From Ramicandelaber brevisporus (taxonomy: Eukaryota; Kickxellomycota; Ramicandelaberales; Ramicandelaberaceae), in NCBI GenBank assembly GCA_025201865.1, contig MU602993.1:1-18350 (forward strand): a stretch of 18,350 nt of DNA, read 5' to 3'. The notes under the pieces are model-generated. The model saw nothing but the letters and a program-made list of their open reading frames with translations, searched no databases and was not told where the DNA came from. This document shows positions 9,901 through 17,360 of the stretch, piece by piece. A program made the position numbers and the translations under genes. Position 1 is the first letter of the stretch, and each line of letters begins with the position of its first letter.

Positions 9901-12900
9901 CACCTCCACAGTGACGACAAACTTTCGCAAAATCAGAGTTGTCAAAGATACTGTTGTCAATGCCCAGTAGTAGAAGCACCATGACTGAATCCAATGATGA
10001 CTTAATGGCTTGGTTAAGTTCATCCGAGTCGCCTTCATACACCTCGCGAGTCATCAATACATCAAACATCTCTCGTGCCTTACGAGCATTGGCTGGTCGA
10101 AGCTGATTGCGGGACTCTGCAAACAAGACTGCCAATACAGAGTGTAAGGTTGAACTGGAATTGAAGAGATCAGCGATGGAAGACACACCCAGTGGCTCAA
10201 GGAGCTGAGGCAAGCAGCCAACAAAGTTATGTCCATTATCGCCGCGCGGTCTAACAAGTGCACAAATGAGAGCATCGCGGTGAGCTACGACAAATGCACT
10301 AAATGCATCGTATCCAAACAAATCCCATGAAAAGTTGGCCCATGGATCAATGGTGTTTTGCGGCTGCTGAATTGTGGCAGAGAGTCTATCCAAATGAGCA
10401 TGCAACAGACCAGGAAGATGAGCCTCGAGTATAGTTGCTGCAGTGGGGAACTTGAAATGATTAGCAATCGACTGCAGTGCCAATGAGCAGATGTATTGGA
10501 ACGAATCAATCTGGCTGATGACCATTAATGCATCCAAACAGCGCGGTAGAAGAAGCTCATTGTGAGTAGCAAGGCGACACAGTCCATCAACACTTGTAAA
10601 CACTAGCTCTTGTGACATTTTCTGGCCAGCAGCATCGGATGCAACAGTAGCCAGCTGTGAGACAAGCCCGATGGTTTGAGAGAGTATCTCACTTGATGAA
10701 GAGGCTGCTGCAGTATTGAACACATCAGCAAGAATATCGCAAAGTGCGTCACAAATAGACTCCAGTGCAGAATATCGCAGTTGACCATGAGTATTTGCAG
10801 ACAATGCCATTCTAGAAAGCGTCTTCAATGGACCATCACATTGATTCTTTTTGAATTGAGCACACAGAGCGCTGTATACTTTTGACGATGATGATGATGA
10901 TGATGATGAGGCGATAGACGGGCCAGTCAAGAGCTTAACAATACGACCAAGATGCTGGGCGAGGTGAGTGCATGCACTGACAGGCAGTAGTCCGGCTGTC
11001 CAAGTGACAATGTACCAGGAAAGTAATCTAACATAAGTAGATTGGCATTCTGAGCTTAAATCTGCACAGCTTTCCAATGCAACATCCAGAGCGAATAGAC
11101 CGGACTCGATGGGCATTGATGGAATAATATCAGGCTGCAGAACAAGTGCTGCAAAATTCCACTGCAATAGTTTACTGGCGGTGTTACTTCCAATCACAGC
11201 TAGTAGCGAGTGTTCATGAGAGAGCACATCAAATACGCTGGCAAATATTGGCACTGCCCTGGTGTTAAATGAGTAGAGAGCTTCCACCAAACTGTCAAAA
11301 GTGTTGATGATATCTCCATCTGTTGTGTCCACCTGGGATCTGATGGCTAATACAGTGCTGAATACTCCCGCCGCGGCTGATTGAACTCGATGGCTAAATG
11401 ACTGCTCATGGATAAAGGGTGTAGTATTGATTGATGTGGAGACAGACGCGCGAAGAACAGAGCGGCCGCCGCCAGTCATCTCATTGCTTGGACCATTGGC
11501 ACAAGCAAGAGTATCCATAAGATAATCACAGAGTGTAATCAGTGCTCCATCAACCTTGGTAATGTCAGACTGGAGCTGCTTGCGGGTGTCGTCGATTGCT
11601 GAAGTCACCGTAGAGTGCCGATGCTCTGAAGAAGAAGATGCTGATGAAGAGGTTGATGATGTGAATAAGGGACCTGGTCCAGCACTTGTCAATGCGCCAG
11701 AGAGCATTAGAGTGTCGATTGGAGTGCGATCCTGTTCGTTCATAAACCAGTCAATTGCAGCATTCATCCCATCAATAATTGCATTCGAAGTCTTCGTGAA
11801 ATCATCAACTGCGAGATTGGCCAATGGATGCTGCTGAGCGACCAACAGCAAGTGCCTGGCCAGCATACTGGACATGATTGCCACTGCTTCTGATGCTGAA
11901 CTAGGGCTGTCATTTTTGGAATCACTCTTGTGGCCAGAGTCGGTTCTGTCTCCAAGGCTCAGTCCAAGTCCGTGGTTTACGCTGAATGTGCTGCTAAAGC
12001 TGAGACGGCGTGAATGAGGTGAAGCAGCGCTTGTTGGTGAAAGTGAGATTGGAACAGCAAAGCCAGGATAGCAAGTTGATAATGTTGATGTTGTTGAAGC
12101 ACTGTGCTTTGCGACAGTAGCAAGCATGTTGACAGTGCTCAACAGAGTATCAAATGATGGTTTAAGCAACACATTATATGAACTGCGCAATTTACACTCT
12201 GTACTGTCAACGGAGGCTGATGTAGACTTGCCGGTAACCAGTAATTTGAGTAGAGAAGACATGCCATTCAAGACACGATCGCATCTGTAGAGCTCAGCGT
12301 CAATCACTGGGTGCAATGGACGATAAGGTTCGAGTGGTGAGAAACCACATAATACCAGTGCCACGTCAAACACTGATCTACCCAGTGAAGGTGCAGAGCA
12401 GGCAGTTGAAGCCAGCTGACAAATAAGACTATGGAACCATGCAAGAGTTGATCCCAGTGAAATACTATTAACAGACCGACTATCATTCACAATGTGGAGT
12501 CGGATAATCACAGCTGTGGCTAATAAGCTGCTCAAAGAACTTGGTGATGCTGTAGAGTTCATTGCAGGGGTTGCTGAAGGCAGAACAGCAGATTGTGAGC
12601 CATGCAGCGATTGGCTGAGACTGGGCAGCTGCTGTTGCTGTGGCTGTTGCTGTTGAGATGACGACATGGTAGCTGAGGATGACAATGTAGACATGTACTT
12701 TGTTTGCCCAATTTTATCAGCAAAATGACGCCTAACGGAGTCACTCAGAACAGACTTCAGGTGATTTGAATCAGACAGAGCCAAAATAGCCATTAATGAA
12801 GACATTTCACCTCGCGCAGTTGTCATTGAAGTCAGATGTTTCTTTGCCAAATTCAACGCTGTAGTCCAAATAGAATCCGCAGTTAGAGCCAGAGCAGTAA

Positions 12901-15094
12901 ACGATGGGCTTTGATTATCAAGCAAGATGCGACGAGCTGCAACCGACAGGGCGATGGCTGCCCAGCGAACACTCTCAACAGGCGGCGTGGTTGCAGTCTT
13001 GTTTGTGCCATCTGCGCTGGACGAGTAGCCACTCATGAGCACCATGACATCATCAAGAAGAGTTTTGATAAAGTCAATTGAACAGTTCTGAGAATGTACA
13101 TCCAAGAAATAGGCAGCAAGACAAGCAAATCGAGTGGAATGAGGATGTGTAATCATAGCAGACAATGTGCCACTAGTAGACACGCTGGATGCACTAAACA
13201 CTTGATGACGCACAATTGGTTGCAGCTGACTCGATGCTACAGTTGACATGTGGGAAACACTCGATGCGGTAACACTGGCGGGCACAGTTGACACATGCAA
13301 AACTGAGCCATTGTCACTAGAAGCACCACCAGCACCACCACCGACACCAGCACCAAGTCTACGACGCTTCGCTGCTTCACTCTCATTAGTTGGCGTGCTA
13401 GAAACTGCATCGTCAGCATCGCCTGAATGAACTCGCTTGCGTGCTGCATCGTCGTGGCTCTCAGCGGAGCCAGAATCATCTCCATTCGCACCAAATGATG
13501 TCCATAGACCAACTCTACTCGCATTGACAATCCACAGCATCACATCAGCTGCCAATTCATACAATAGCCAAACATCAATGTCTTGAGCAGTCAGAGGGTT
13601 CGCTCTCTCAATATCCAACAGACGCTGCTTCACAGTCGTTGAGGTAGATCCTGATGGACGAAGCAACTTATCGAGATCGACGACATTTGCGCTAATGATT
13701 GAGCTGCCTGTGTGATCAGATTCAAGCTCAGCACGCAATCTAACCCAAATTGTGCGCATCATTGTAACAACATTTGTAGGTGATGCAGGTGGCTGAGACG
13801 CCGAGTCTGCTGACAGAGATGATGGCGACTGAGGAGTACCAAACAAAGAGACTAAAATACGCAGAGCACAGATGACGTTTCTTCTAAGAGCAGGTGTTCT
13901 AGACCCAATGAATTCGCTCGCATAATTCCCAAATTTCAGTGTGAATTCTTGCAGCAAGCCGAGATGATTCGGTGCATGGGAATAGAGTATATTGCAGACT
14001 GCTCCAGCCAATGGTGCATGACATGCAGTTTCTCGTCGATGAAGCTTGTAGTATTTGTTTACTAAATCAAGCACGCTTTTAATGCGGCCCTCTGGTGTTT
14101 TTGATTGATTGCTATCACTGGTTAATGATGATGATGATGAGGAAGAAGAAGGTGCAGCTGTTGATACTCCAGGAATGGTGATGGACTCTAAAACACACGC
14201 CATGAGTGGATTCTCACTGGGTACAATGACGGTTGAGCGACCAATACTGCTGCTGGCTGACATGGATAGCGAAGAAGAAAAGGATGAAGAGGAGGATGAA
14301 GAGGATGATCTCAATAGAGTCACTTTACATGCGTTCATCAAAATGTCCCACTCGTTGTCTCTAATTGAATATCTGCACCAATCGAGAGCTAAAATAGTAT
14401 CAAGAGTCTTTGCATAATCAACACAGATTGTTGGATATAGTGGATGGATGGGTTCAGACAATAGACTGCTCGTGGTATATACAATCTCGTTCAATGTGCT
14501 TTGTTCAATACGTCGTGCAGATTCCTTCTCTTTACTCGAGTGGTGGCTGCTGTTGCTGTTGTTGCTATCATCGTCTGAATTCACTGAAATGACATCTGAA
14601 GCTACAGCTGCATTGTGAACAGTAGTGGCATACCCGGCAGCTTTCCGTAGACAAATTGCCAACTGTTGGCACTTTGCGTTCATCCTGTTTGCTGCCAATG
14701 GATTCAGCGGTTTAACATCGGAATCAATCTTCGCTCCCATTGATGCTGCGATGTCCGATGCTGCTGCTGATGTTGCATTTTGTCTTCTACGCTTCTGCGT
14801 CTTTTCCGATATAGTCGATGCCTTTGCCTGAAATGTTGCAGATACCACATCATTGTCACCAGCTCCATCGCCACTAGACATATCATGTGCTGTAGAAGGT
14901 ACTGGAACAGACTCTACCGCAGTTTTCAGCAAAGTGCACAGTGCTCGGAGCACAACGTTCCAAGTAGTGAGGCTAATTCGGCGACAATCATGCTCGCGGC
15001 CAAGTTGTTCGACTAGCTCCTTGCGAGCCTCGTCTTGAGAGCGCATAGAACCTGTGCCCAGCTTCTGCACAGTCGCAATCAGCGTGCGATCCAT
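3911..15094 (-). CDS. ATM: ATM/Tel1-type PI3K-like checkpoint kinase, 3,727 residues in one open frame
   Basis: ATM/Tel1 is a nuclear serine/threonine kinase recruited by the MRN complex to DNA double-strand breaks, where it phosphorylates SQ/TQ sites in checkpoint and repair proteins. The N-terminal two thirds looks like a helical-repeat solenoid broken by low-complexity tracts. The FAT region spans about 2380-3190, with recognisable DVNYGQVAQAAL and FEAAWRLQLWD blocks. The kinase begins near 3330 (MPKVVKMLGSDG) with LVK (Lys3349), DDLRQD (3352-3357), the catalytic GDRHAQN (3500-3506), HIDLG (DLG 3520-3522) and PFR (3538-3540), so it should be active. GVEGVFRKCCEETL and VLKFDPLYQW after it are ATM-like rather than ATR-, mTOR- or SMG1-like. 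The FATC domain ends the protein (about 3697-3727, GWQPYL). Human ATM has 3,056 residues, yeast Tel1 2,787; the excess here is mostly Ser/Gln-rich insertions. No intron or frameshift is visible over 11.2 kb. The ATG at 15092-15094 opens the frame; a TAN motif is not clear. Confidence 0.95.
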   Translation of the reverse strand: MDRTLIATVQKLGTGSMRSQDEARKELVEQLGREHDCRRISLTTWNVVLRALCTLLKTAVESVPVPSTAHDMSSGDGAGDNDVVSATFQAKASTISEKTQKRRRQNATSAAASDIAASMGAKIDSDVKPLNPLAANRMNAKCQQLAICLRKAAGYATTVHNAAVASDVISVNSDDDSNNSNSSHHSSKEKESARRIEQSTLNEIVYTTSSLLSEPIHPLYPTICVDYAKTLDTILALDWCRYSIRDNEWDILMNACKVTLLRSSSSSSSSSFSSSLSMSASSSIGRSTVIVPSENPLMACVLESITIPGVSTAAPSSSSSSSSLTSDSNQSKTPEGRIKSVLDLVNKYYKLHRRETACHAPLAGAVCNILYSHAPNHLGLLQEFTLKFGNYASEFIGSRTPALRRNVICALRILVSLFGTPQSPSSLSADSASQPPASPTNVVTMMRTIWVRLRAELESDHTGSSIISANVVDLDKLLRPSGSTSTTVKQRLLDIERANPLTAQDIDVWLLYELAADVMLWIVNASRVGLWTSFGANGDDSGSAESHDDAARKRVHSGDADDAVSSTPTNESEAAKRRRLGAGVGGGAGGASSDNGSVLHVSTVPASVTASSVSHMSTVASSQLQPIVRHQVFSASSVSTSGTLSAMITHPHSTRFACLAAYFLDVHSQNCSIDFIKTLLDDVMVLMSGYSSSADGTNKTATTPPVESVRWAAIALSVAARRILLDNQSPSFTALALTADSIWTTALNLAKKHLTSMTTARGEMSSLMAILALSDSNHLKSVLSDSVRRHFADKIGQTKYMSTLSSSATMSSSQQQQPQQQQLPSLSQSLHGSQSAVLPSATPAMNSTASPSSLSSLLATAVIIRLHIVNDSRSVNSISLGSTLAWFHSLICQLASTACSAPSLGRSVFDVALVLCGFSPLEPYRPLHPVIDAELYRCDRVLNGMSSLLKLLVTGKSTSASVDSTECKLRSSYNVLLKPSFDTLLSTVNMLATVAKHSASTTSTLSTCYPGFAVPISLSPTSAASPHSRRLSFSSTFSVNHGLGLSLGDRTDSGHKSDSKNDSPSSASEAVAIMSSMLARHLLLVAQQHPLANLAVDDFTKTSNAIIDGMNAAIDWFMNEQDRTPIDTLMLSGALTSAGPGPLFTSSTSSSASSSSEHRHSTVTSAIDDTRKQLQSDITKVDGALITLCDYLMDTLACANGPSNEMTGGGRSVLRASVSTSINTTPFIHEQSFSHRVQSAAAGVFSTVLAIRSQVDTTDGDIINTFDSLVEALYSFNTRAVPIFASVFDVLSHEHSLLAVIGSNTASKLLQWNFAALVLQPDIIPSMPIESGLFALDVALESCADLSSECQSTYVRLLSWYIVTWTAGLLPVSACTHLAQHLGRIVKLLTGPSIASSSSSSSSSKVYSALCAQFKKNQCDGPLKTLSRMALSANTHGQLRYSALESICDALCDILADVFNTAAASSSSEILSQTIGLVSQLATVASDAAGQKMSQELVFTSVDGLCRLATHNELLLPRCLDALMVISQIDSFQYICSLALQSIANHFKFPTAATILEAHLPGLLHAHLDRLSATIQQPQNTIDPWANFSWDLFGYDAFSAFVVAHRDALICALVRPRGDNGHNFVGCLPQLLEPLGVSSIADLFNSSSTLHSVLAVLFAESRNQLRPANARKAREMFDVLMTREVYEGDSDELNQAIKSSLDSVMVLLLLGIDNSIFDNSDFAKVCRHCGGASAIIDSVLATAYTGLRQDANNCGLDGGWILPYGVDAIAYAIYTSIHGGGSQAHSQQQQAQLLLHVLGEKLSDTRLLQRLLQKLYEQAVDAVLIHTKRRYLRLALLLLAIAPQHVLTSDQYIVTATLAAVNEFIGTTDDRLFADVAAIALYIIGVNMNENSLAKHQRSIIRLISTIISATASSNCNSPSPSSVLRARSRAEVVGALILYSTANALPRDAVISTLYPFVSGVPFDDAISAILDNQFGSSVVPNGLAQWHISSWPISTVALERLPALAASKHPERFAIFLNYSVLSNEVLRSMFTSTEKLDSGDGYGHCLETQYVKKVMYECLVALGNVTAMDVSTTRSIYRLLAELHDMSGISLHTSKHDTAETELMIKRKATDSASNQLTEEEQVQLGPADVEGNLLNTILECLHQRYMGLNVANSDNISRVKLLGVTVSALRTILATSLGKASYEQLGESVQDDLKSFIGNQRRNNRASAMANFDDAAIDGYINSMRGSWSTSALGDAGEWLSKAATSLLLLPSSDGTPQRSAESEGDIAGALRSILAVDSDTARILLPKLVHRYLVSLPSQITFSSAAVGSASCKDIISSELTRVLQEFSDDNQDSATAVSTPSSPLSSLKAFSARTVIDIITYVRRHAHERSLSPNFYDGWLDVNYGQVAQAALKLGDAQTALFFAELWIDYERDSSILLGSSSEPSGRRSTSRSQTSSRGNTPASGTNSTAANTSPVTAAPRLIDIGADKLQLLRKIYTGLSDPDAFYSVDVPLDPESLLSKFTHEQNWEADMQLREAIRHSAAELNELGQVAAGRSSVSVSEILSMMRLGMDSAARTYFASGQHWADSTFANPISVVSGGDTGTGNSKGNDNGNGLQFEAAWRLQLWDASISSSSSSSSSVDSHIFSSLKRVHSTMRFTPDLSQQLASSIQQLSKLATSTSDTVSSPRSHRNSLPASLGVLGLGDLTDLVEHIDSLCKLATVVPDTDAAATVMNSTDDSMRTCKQMFANVGNVLDRWERTQPVSSSATSQAGGLDVDEIYSLLNLRSIALEQLLHIADPIHRQLEQQTLTVTNNAGSHFDSLPAVATSYLHKSIKVIRGHLVDIRLAHSGFALENGHLQVAANTLYAAKAHTASRIAAIPNSMLAISSEETVRRDLKQFERACQLVTGEARMFWQRGERHIATRMVNDLNDQLSTLLNAFDGSNANMLGRDEGASIFAAKNEFWSMAQLHAAKARVQLGLWVAHTKSERPAEIISSYLVPATEMLERSSKMAHGAGIYCDAAAYADEQYGDGTKSEEENMLRELISHKADELQACGTILATVTNPHGSTAKVLQRQQQRLESQLAQDRKELRETVSARREYLMTAVRLYLRGLGASSNPEQQRKCLFRAMALWLAHPTSDALTDIVEQGTLPTASIRFLPLAYQLCARLNSGPPKFEAVLRRLVTQMCKDHPFHISPMLFTLSSQGSAAQAQMRRNSSNNMSLKIEFESDVKRGNVALDIVRIVVNEANHLHGRIVNLRDMHAAYVTLAMFKIDPKNRPNPSQPLQFPSDSKFVAMQNSGVTPIITLDITPDPLCKYEASSAPGGLVYIASVEPSFKVVHGINMPKVVKMLGSDGVRHTQLVKSNDDLRQDAVIEQLFGLANSLLSESRATRSRSLRIRTYKVVPLTRQTGVLQWVDNTQPIGEYLQSAHARFYPKDLQVQEARRMIATELSRTNSTPESKLAVYNRVTSRLHPVMRFFFLENFPAPDDWYVRRLTYSRSVAVSSVIGHILGIGDRHAQNILIDNRTAEVVHIDLGIAFDNGKLLPTPELVPFRLTRDVVDGMGISGVEGVFRKCCEETLARLRECAQVVVTILDVLKFDPLYQWTLSPTKSRKVRMRGDVDAEDAADALAMLDGGGEDGDAALIAEMRNRGGRSARSSTGRTLVQTDSDQILQQGIQQGLQQQMQMQMQESNREAERALVNIQRKLAADLSVQSQVNDLIVMASSPSILARMYHGWQPYL
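10880..10915 (-). repeat. ATG/TCA trinucleotide repeat encoding a serine run in ATM
   Basis: A gatgatgat-type microsatellite on the plus strand reads as TCA/TCG codons on the ATM strand. It gives a run of about ten Ser near residues 1394-1404. Related runs lie at 14109-14153 (around residue 320), 14250-14313 (residues 261-283) and 7213-7245 (residues 2617-2628). They are in frame and so tolerated as linkers. Confidence 0.8.
12626..12662 (-). repeat. CAG/CAA repeat encoding a glutamine-rich stretch in ATM
   Basis: A ctgctgttg-type repeat on the plus strand encodes a Gln-rich segment (QQQQPQQQQL) at about residues 812-824 of the kinase, flanked by Ser-rich sequence. It lies in the N-terminal solenoid region and is probably a disordered loop. 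Confidence 0.8.
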
Positions 15095-15295
15095 ATCACG
15101 CTTTCAGGAAGGAGAGTTCGTCGCGTTGACTGCGGTGTGTGTTTGTGTTTGTGCGTACTTGATGTGTACTTGATGTGTGCTTGTTTGTGTGTGCAAGTAC
15201 GATCGAACTCAAAAGAGCAACAGTTTTGCAGATCGCGAACACTCGCAATATATAAAGTTTATAAAGTCGAGTTGAACCAAGTCAAGTAGAGTCAG
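15095..15295. promoter_or_regulatory. Divergent promoter between ATM and TFIIE beta genes
   Basis: These 201 bp must serve both start sites. A TG-rich tract (15131-15194) includes an 11-bp tandem duplication of tacttgatgtg at 15156-15177. The right part holds the TATA box for TFIIE beta. On the ATM side the 5' leader is CA-rich and I see no TATA element close to the ATM start. Confidence 0.7.
15249..15256 (+). promoter_or_regulatory. TATA box for the TFIIE beta gene
   Basis: TATATAAA lies 40-47 bp before the ATG at 15296, followed by a second weaker tttataaag at 15258-15266. The spacing implies a very short 5' leader of about 10-20 nt if TATA-to-start distance is about 30 bp. Confidence 0.6.
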
Positions 15296-16435
15296 ATGAA
15301 CATCAGCCAGCTGTCCAACAGAGCTCCCAGCACTGGCTACAGCAACGGAGCTGGTATGCAGCCGTCAACGCCGACGATGAGCTCTGGCACACCTCGCCTG
15401 CCAAACAGCAACAACAGCAGCAACAACAGCAGCAACAACAGCAACACTAGCAACACCAACAATGGAACTCCACGCTTTCCTTCGACGCCTGCTGCGGGTC
15501 CAGCTACCACATCTACCGCAGCATCAGCAACGCCAGCGGATGGGCCGAAGCTCACTGGCAATGAAGCTATTGATCGAGAGATACCGTATGCCATGTACAA
15601 GATTCTCGATTTCCTCAAGGATAATCCCGGTGCGCATCCACTGTCGTATGTAGAACAACGCACCAGCATGAAGATCACAATGGAAATCAACGGCATTCGT
15701 CCTTTGCTGGAAGCAGTTTCATCAAACCCTCGAATGACATATGACGCAGAAGCAAACACACTCGCATTCAAGCCAGAGCACGATGTCGGTAGCAAAGAAA
15801 AGGTGCTGGAGTTGATTGCAAGACACAAGATGAGCAAAGGCGGAATTCGAGGAACAGCAGGGATTGGTGGTACAGGCGGCGGCATTCCAATTGCAGAGTT
15901 GGTTGATTCATCGCCCAATATTATTCAGTTTGTGAATGAGTTAGAGAAGGAGGAGTTGATTATAGTGATTAGAGGAAGTGGAAAGAACAAAGATCCTCGC
16001 ATATTATTTTCACGTGATGAAATGCCAAATGTTAATCCAGTTTTGAAGAGAGTTGATGAAGAATACAAGCGAATGTGGCACAACGACTTGAAGATACCCA
16101 GCAGTGAAGAGGATATTGAGAAGGACTTGGAAAAGGCTGGATTTAAGCAGACTTCAGCAAGCGACAGACAGGTTGACTTGAAGAAGGACAAGCACGACCA
16201 GCCGGATGCAAAGAAGGCCAAACTGAGAGCACGAAGACCAAAGATTACAAACACTCACATCCAGCAATTCGACTTGACCAGACAGTACATGCCAGAAGAG
16301 GAGAGATTGAGATTGGAGAAGGAAGCCCAGGAAGAAGCCGAGCGTAAGGCCAATTTGGAAGCCATGCAGGCAGCTCGTAGAAATCGCAGCAAATGGCGGC
16401 AAGGCGGTCCAATGTATCTCGTTAAGCAGCGATAA
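15296..16435 (+). CDS. GTF2E2: Transcription initiation factor IIE, beta subunit
   Basis: TFIIE beta pairs with TFIIE alpha in the Pol II pre-initiation complex, helping recruit TFIIH and open promoter DNA. The product has 379 residues (human 291, yeast Tfa2 328). Residues 1 to about 85 are a disordered Ser/Asn/Thr/Pro leader, with an Asn/Ser tract at 37-56 encoded by AAC/AGC repeats. Residues about 96-165 match the TFIIE beta core winged helix (YAMYKILDFLKDN, then NPRMTYD and LAFKPEHDV). Residues about 166-240 are the second winged helix, with a Gly-rich insertion at 182-196 and DPRILF at 233-238. EEYKRMWHNDLKIPSSEEDI (255-274) is the usual linker. The C-terminal third is highly charged: a basic KKAKLRARRPKITNTHI stretch (306-322) and a helical Glu/Arg segment (333-362). 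The ATG at 15296 is the first in frame after the TATA box. No intron is visible. Confidence 0.92.
   Translation: MNISQLSNRAPSTGYSNGAGMQPSTPTMSSGTPRLPNSNNSSNNSSNNSNTSNTNNGTPRFPSTPAAGPATTSTAASATPADGPKLTGNEAIDREIPYAMYKILDFLKDNPGAHPLSYVEQRTSMKITMEINGIRPLLEAVSSNPRMTYDAEANTLAFKPEHDVGSKEKVLELIARHKMSKGGIRGTAGIGGTGGGIPIAELVDSSPNIIQFVNELEKEELIIVIRGSGKNKDPRILFSRDEMPNVNPVLKRVDEEYKRMWHNDLKIPSSEEDIEKDLEKAGFKQTSASDRQVDLKKDKHDQPDAKKAKLRARRPKITNTHIQQFDLTRQYMPEEERLRLEKEAQEEAERKANLEAMQAARRNRSKWRQGGPMYLVKQR
15404..15456 (+). repeat. AAC/AGC trinucleotide repeat in TFIIE beta
   Basis: Imperfect aac and agc codon repeats encode the Asn/Ser tract at about residues 37-54 of TFIIE beta. The unit keeps the frame, so length changes would only alter a disordered leader. 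Confidence 0.85.
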
Positions 16436-16561
16436 TAGACTTCAGTTATTATCATTACAATTGAAATTGCAATTATTAGTGTTCTTCTTGTTTCTAAGAT
16501 ATCATCCTTTCCCTATCTCAAAATTACTATAAATTTAACTAAGGTTTAAAAGTGATTAGTA

Positions 16562-16632
16562 CGGAAGGAGCTCATCCGCCTGGCCCCAGTGAATCAAAAA
16601 AAATTCACAAAGAACCAGGCTTCCTCCGAGCT
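16562..16632. other. Nested inverted repeat; possible structured RNA or cruciform
   Basis: Three stems nest around one loop: GTGAAT (16589-16594) pairs with ATTCAC (16603-16608) around an A-rich 8-nt loop; CCTGG (16579-16583) pairs with CCAGG (16615-16619); GGAAG (16563-16567) pairs with CTTCC (16620-16624). An alternative outer pairing is CGGA (16562-16565) with TCCG (16575-16578). The layering looks more ordered than chance. I do not recognise an RNA family, and no clear Pol III terminator follows. Confidence 0.4.
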
Positions 16633-16740
16633 AGGATAGAAGTCGCCAAAGAGACAGTATAGGGATGCCTAACCATTGCTTGCCTACACCGTCCTTAGCA
16701 ACCCAATTACTTGTAGAAGCAGATAAGAATTAAGATTAAT

Positions 16741-16778
16741 ACCGAGCCGAACCGAACGATAGCCAAACCGAACCGAGA
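16741..16778. repeat. Short ccgaa-type repeat
   Basis: Imperfect copies of ccgaac/ccgag occur within about 40 bp and end in a run of eight A. No function is apparent. Confidence 0.55.
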
Positions 16779-17360
16779 AAAAAAACATAGCATGGCGACA
16801 GCAACAGGGGAACAAGTGCTGTCAGCCAACGCAACCACCTTCACTTGATGACAACCGACGACCAACGACGGCAAGCGAGAGGTGGGGGAGAAAGCCAACG
16901 GAGGAGGGACGAACCAAGAGGGAAGGGAACAGATGGAACATGCCGCTGGGAAAACCCGGATGGACATTGACGCAGATACGAAGACGCAGAGGAAGAGAGA
17001 GACCAGGGCAAGGGGGAACACGCGATACTTGAGAGGAACTTGAGACAAAAGCGGATACAAGGGAAGACAGAGGTTAGAGGAAGGGAGAGAGAGAGAGAAC
17101 AGGCCAGACAACAACAGCGGCTGAAGGCACACACACAGCGTCGCATTCTTATACCCCTTTTCACGAAGCTGCGATGTTTACACACAAACCGCCACTACTC
17201 GTCTTTTTTGTTTGATTGCAAACTGATCTTCTCTCGTATACATGAATGCACCTTTTCGGATGCTGCACATATTTGTTGATACTGCGTGATTCGCTGCAGA
17301 GTCTGGCAATTCCGGCACAAAGGAGCAACTGTCAACAACGATGCAATTAGTAGATCGTTT

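Noticed and set aside
4029-15038. Numerous open frames of 60-211 codons on either strand within the ATM gene
   Set aside because: All are shadows of the long kinase frame; none shows a domain or independent start context.
15337-15918. Minus-strand frame of 193 codons with a poly-Leu run
   Set aside because: The Leu/Val run is the complement of the AAC/AGC repeat in TFIIE beta; the sense frame has clear winged-helix similarity.
16600-16640. tRNA-like A-box (tagctcggagg) and B-box-like (ggttc) words on the minus strand
   Set aside because: They are only about 13 bp apart, far too close for a tRNA or an internal Pol III promoter, and no cloverleaf can be drawn.
16707-17185. Minus-strand frames of 141 and 114 codons that look hydrophobic and membrane-like
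   Set aside because: The hydrophobicity (Leu, Ser, Phe, Pro) follows from reading the pyrimidine strand of a purine-rich tract; the two overlapping frames look alike in composition, and neither has family features.
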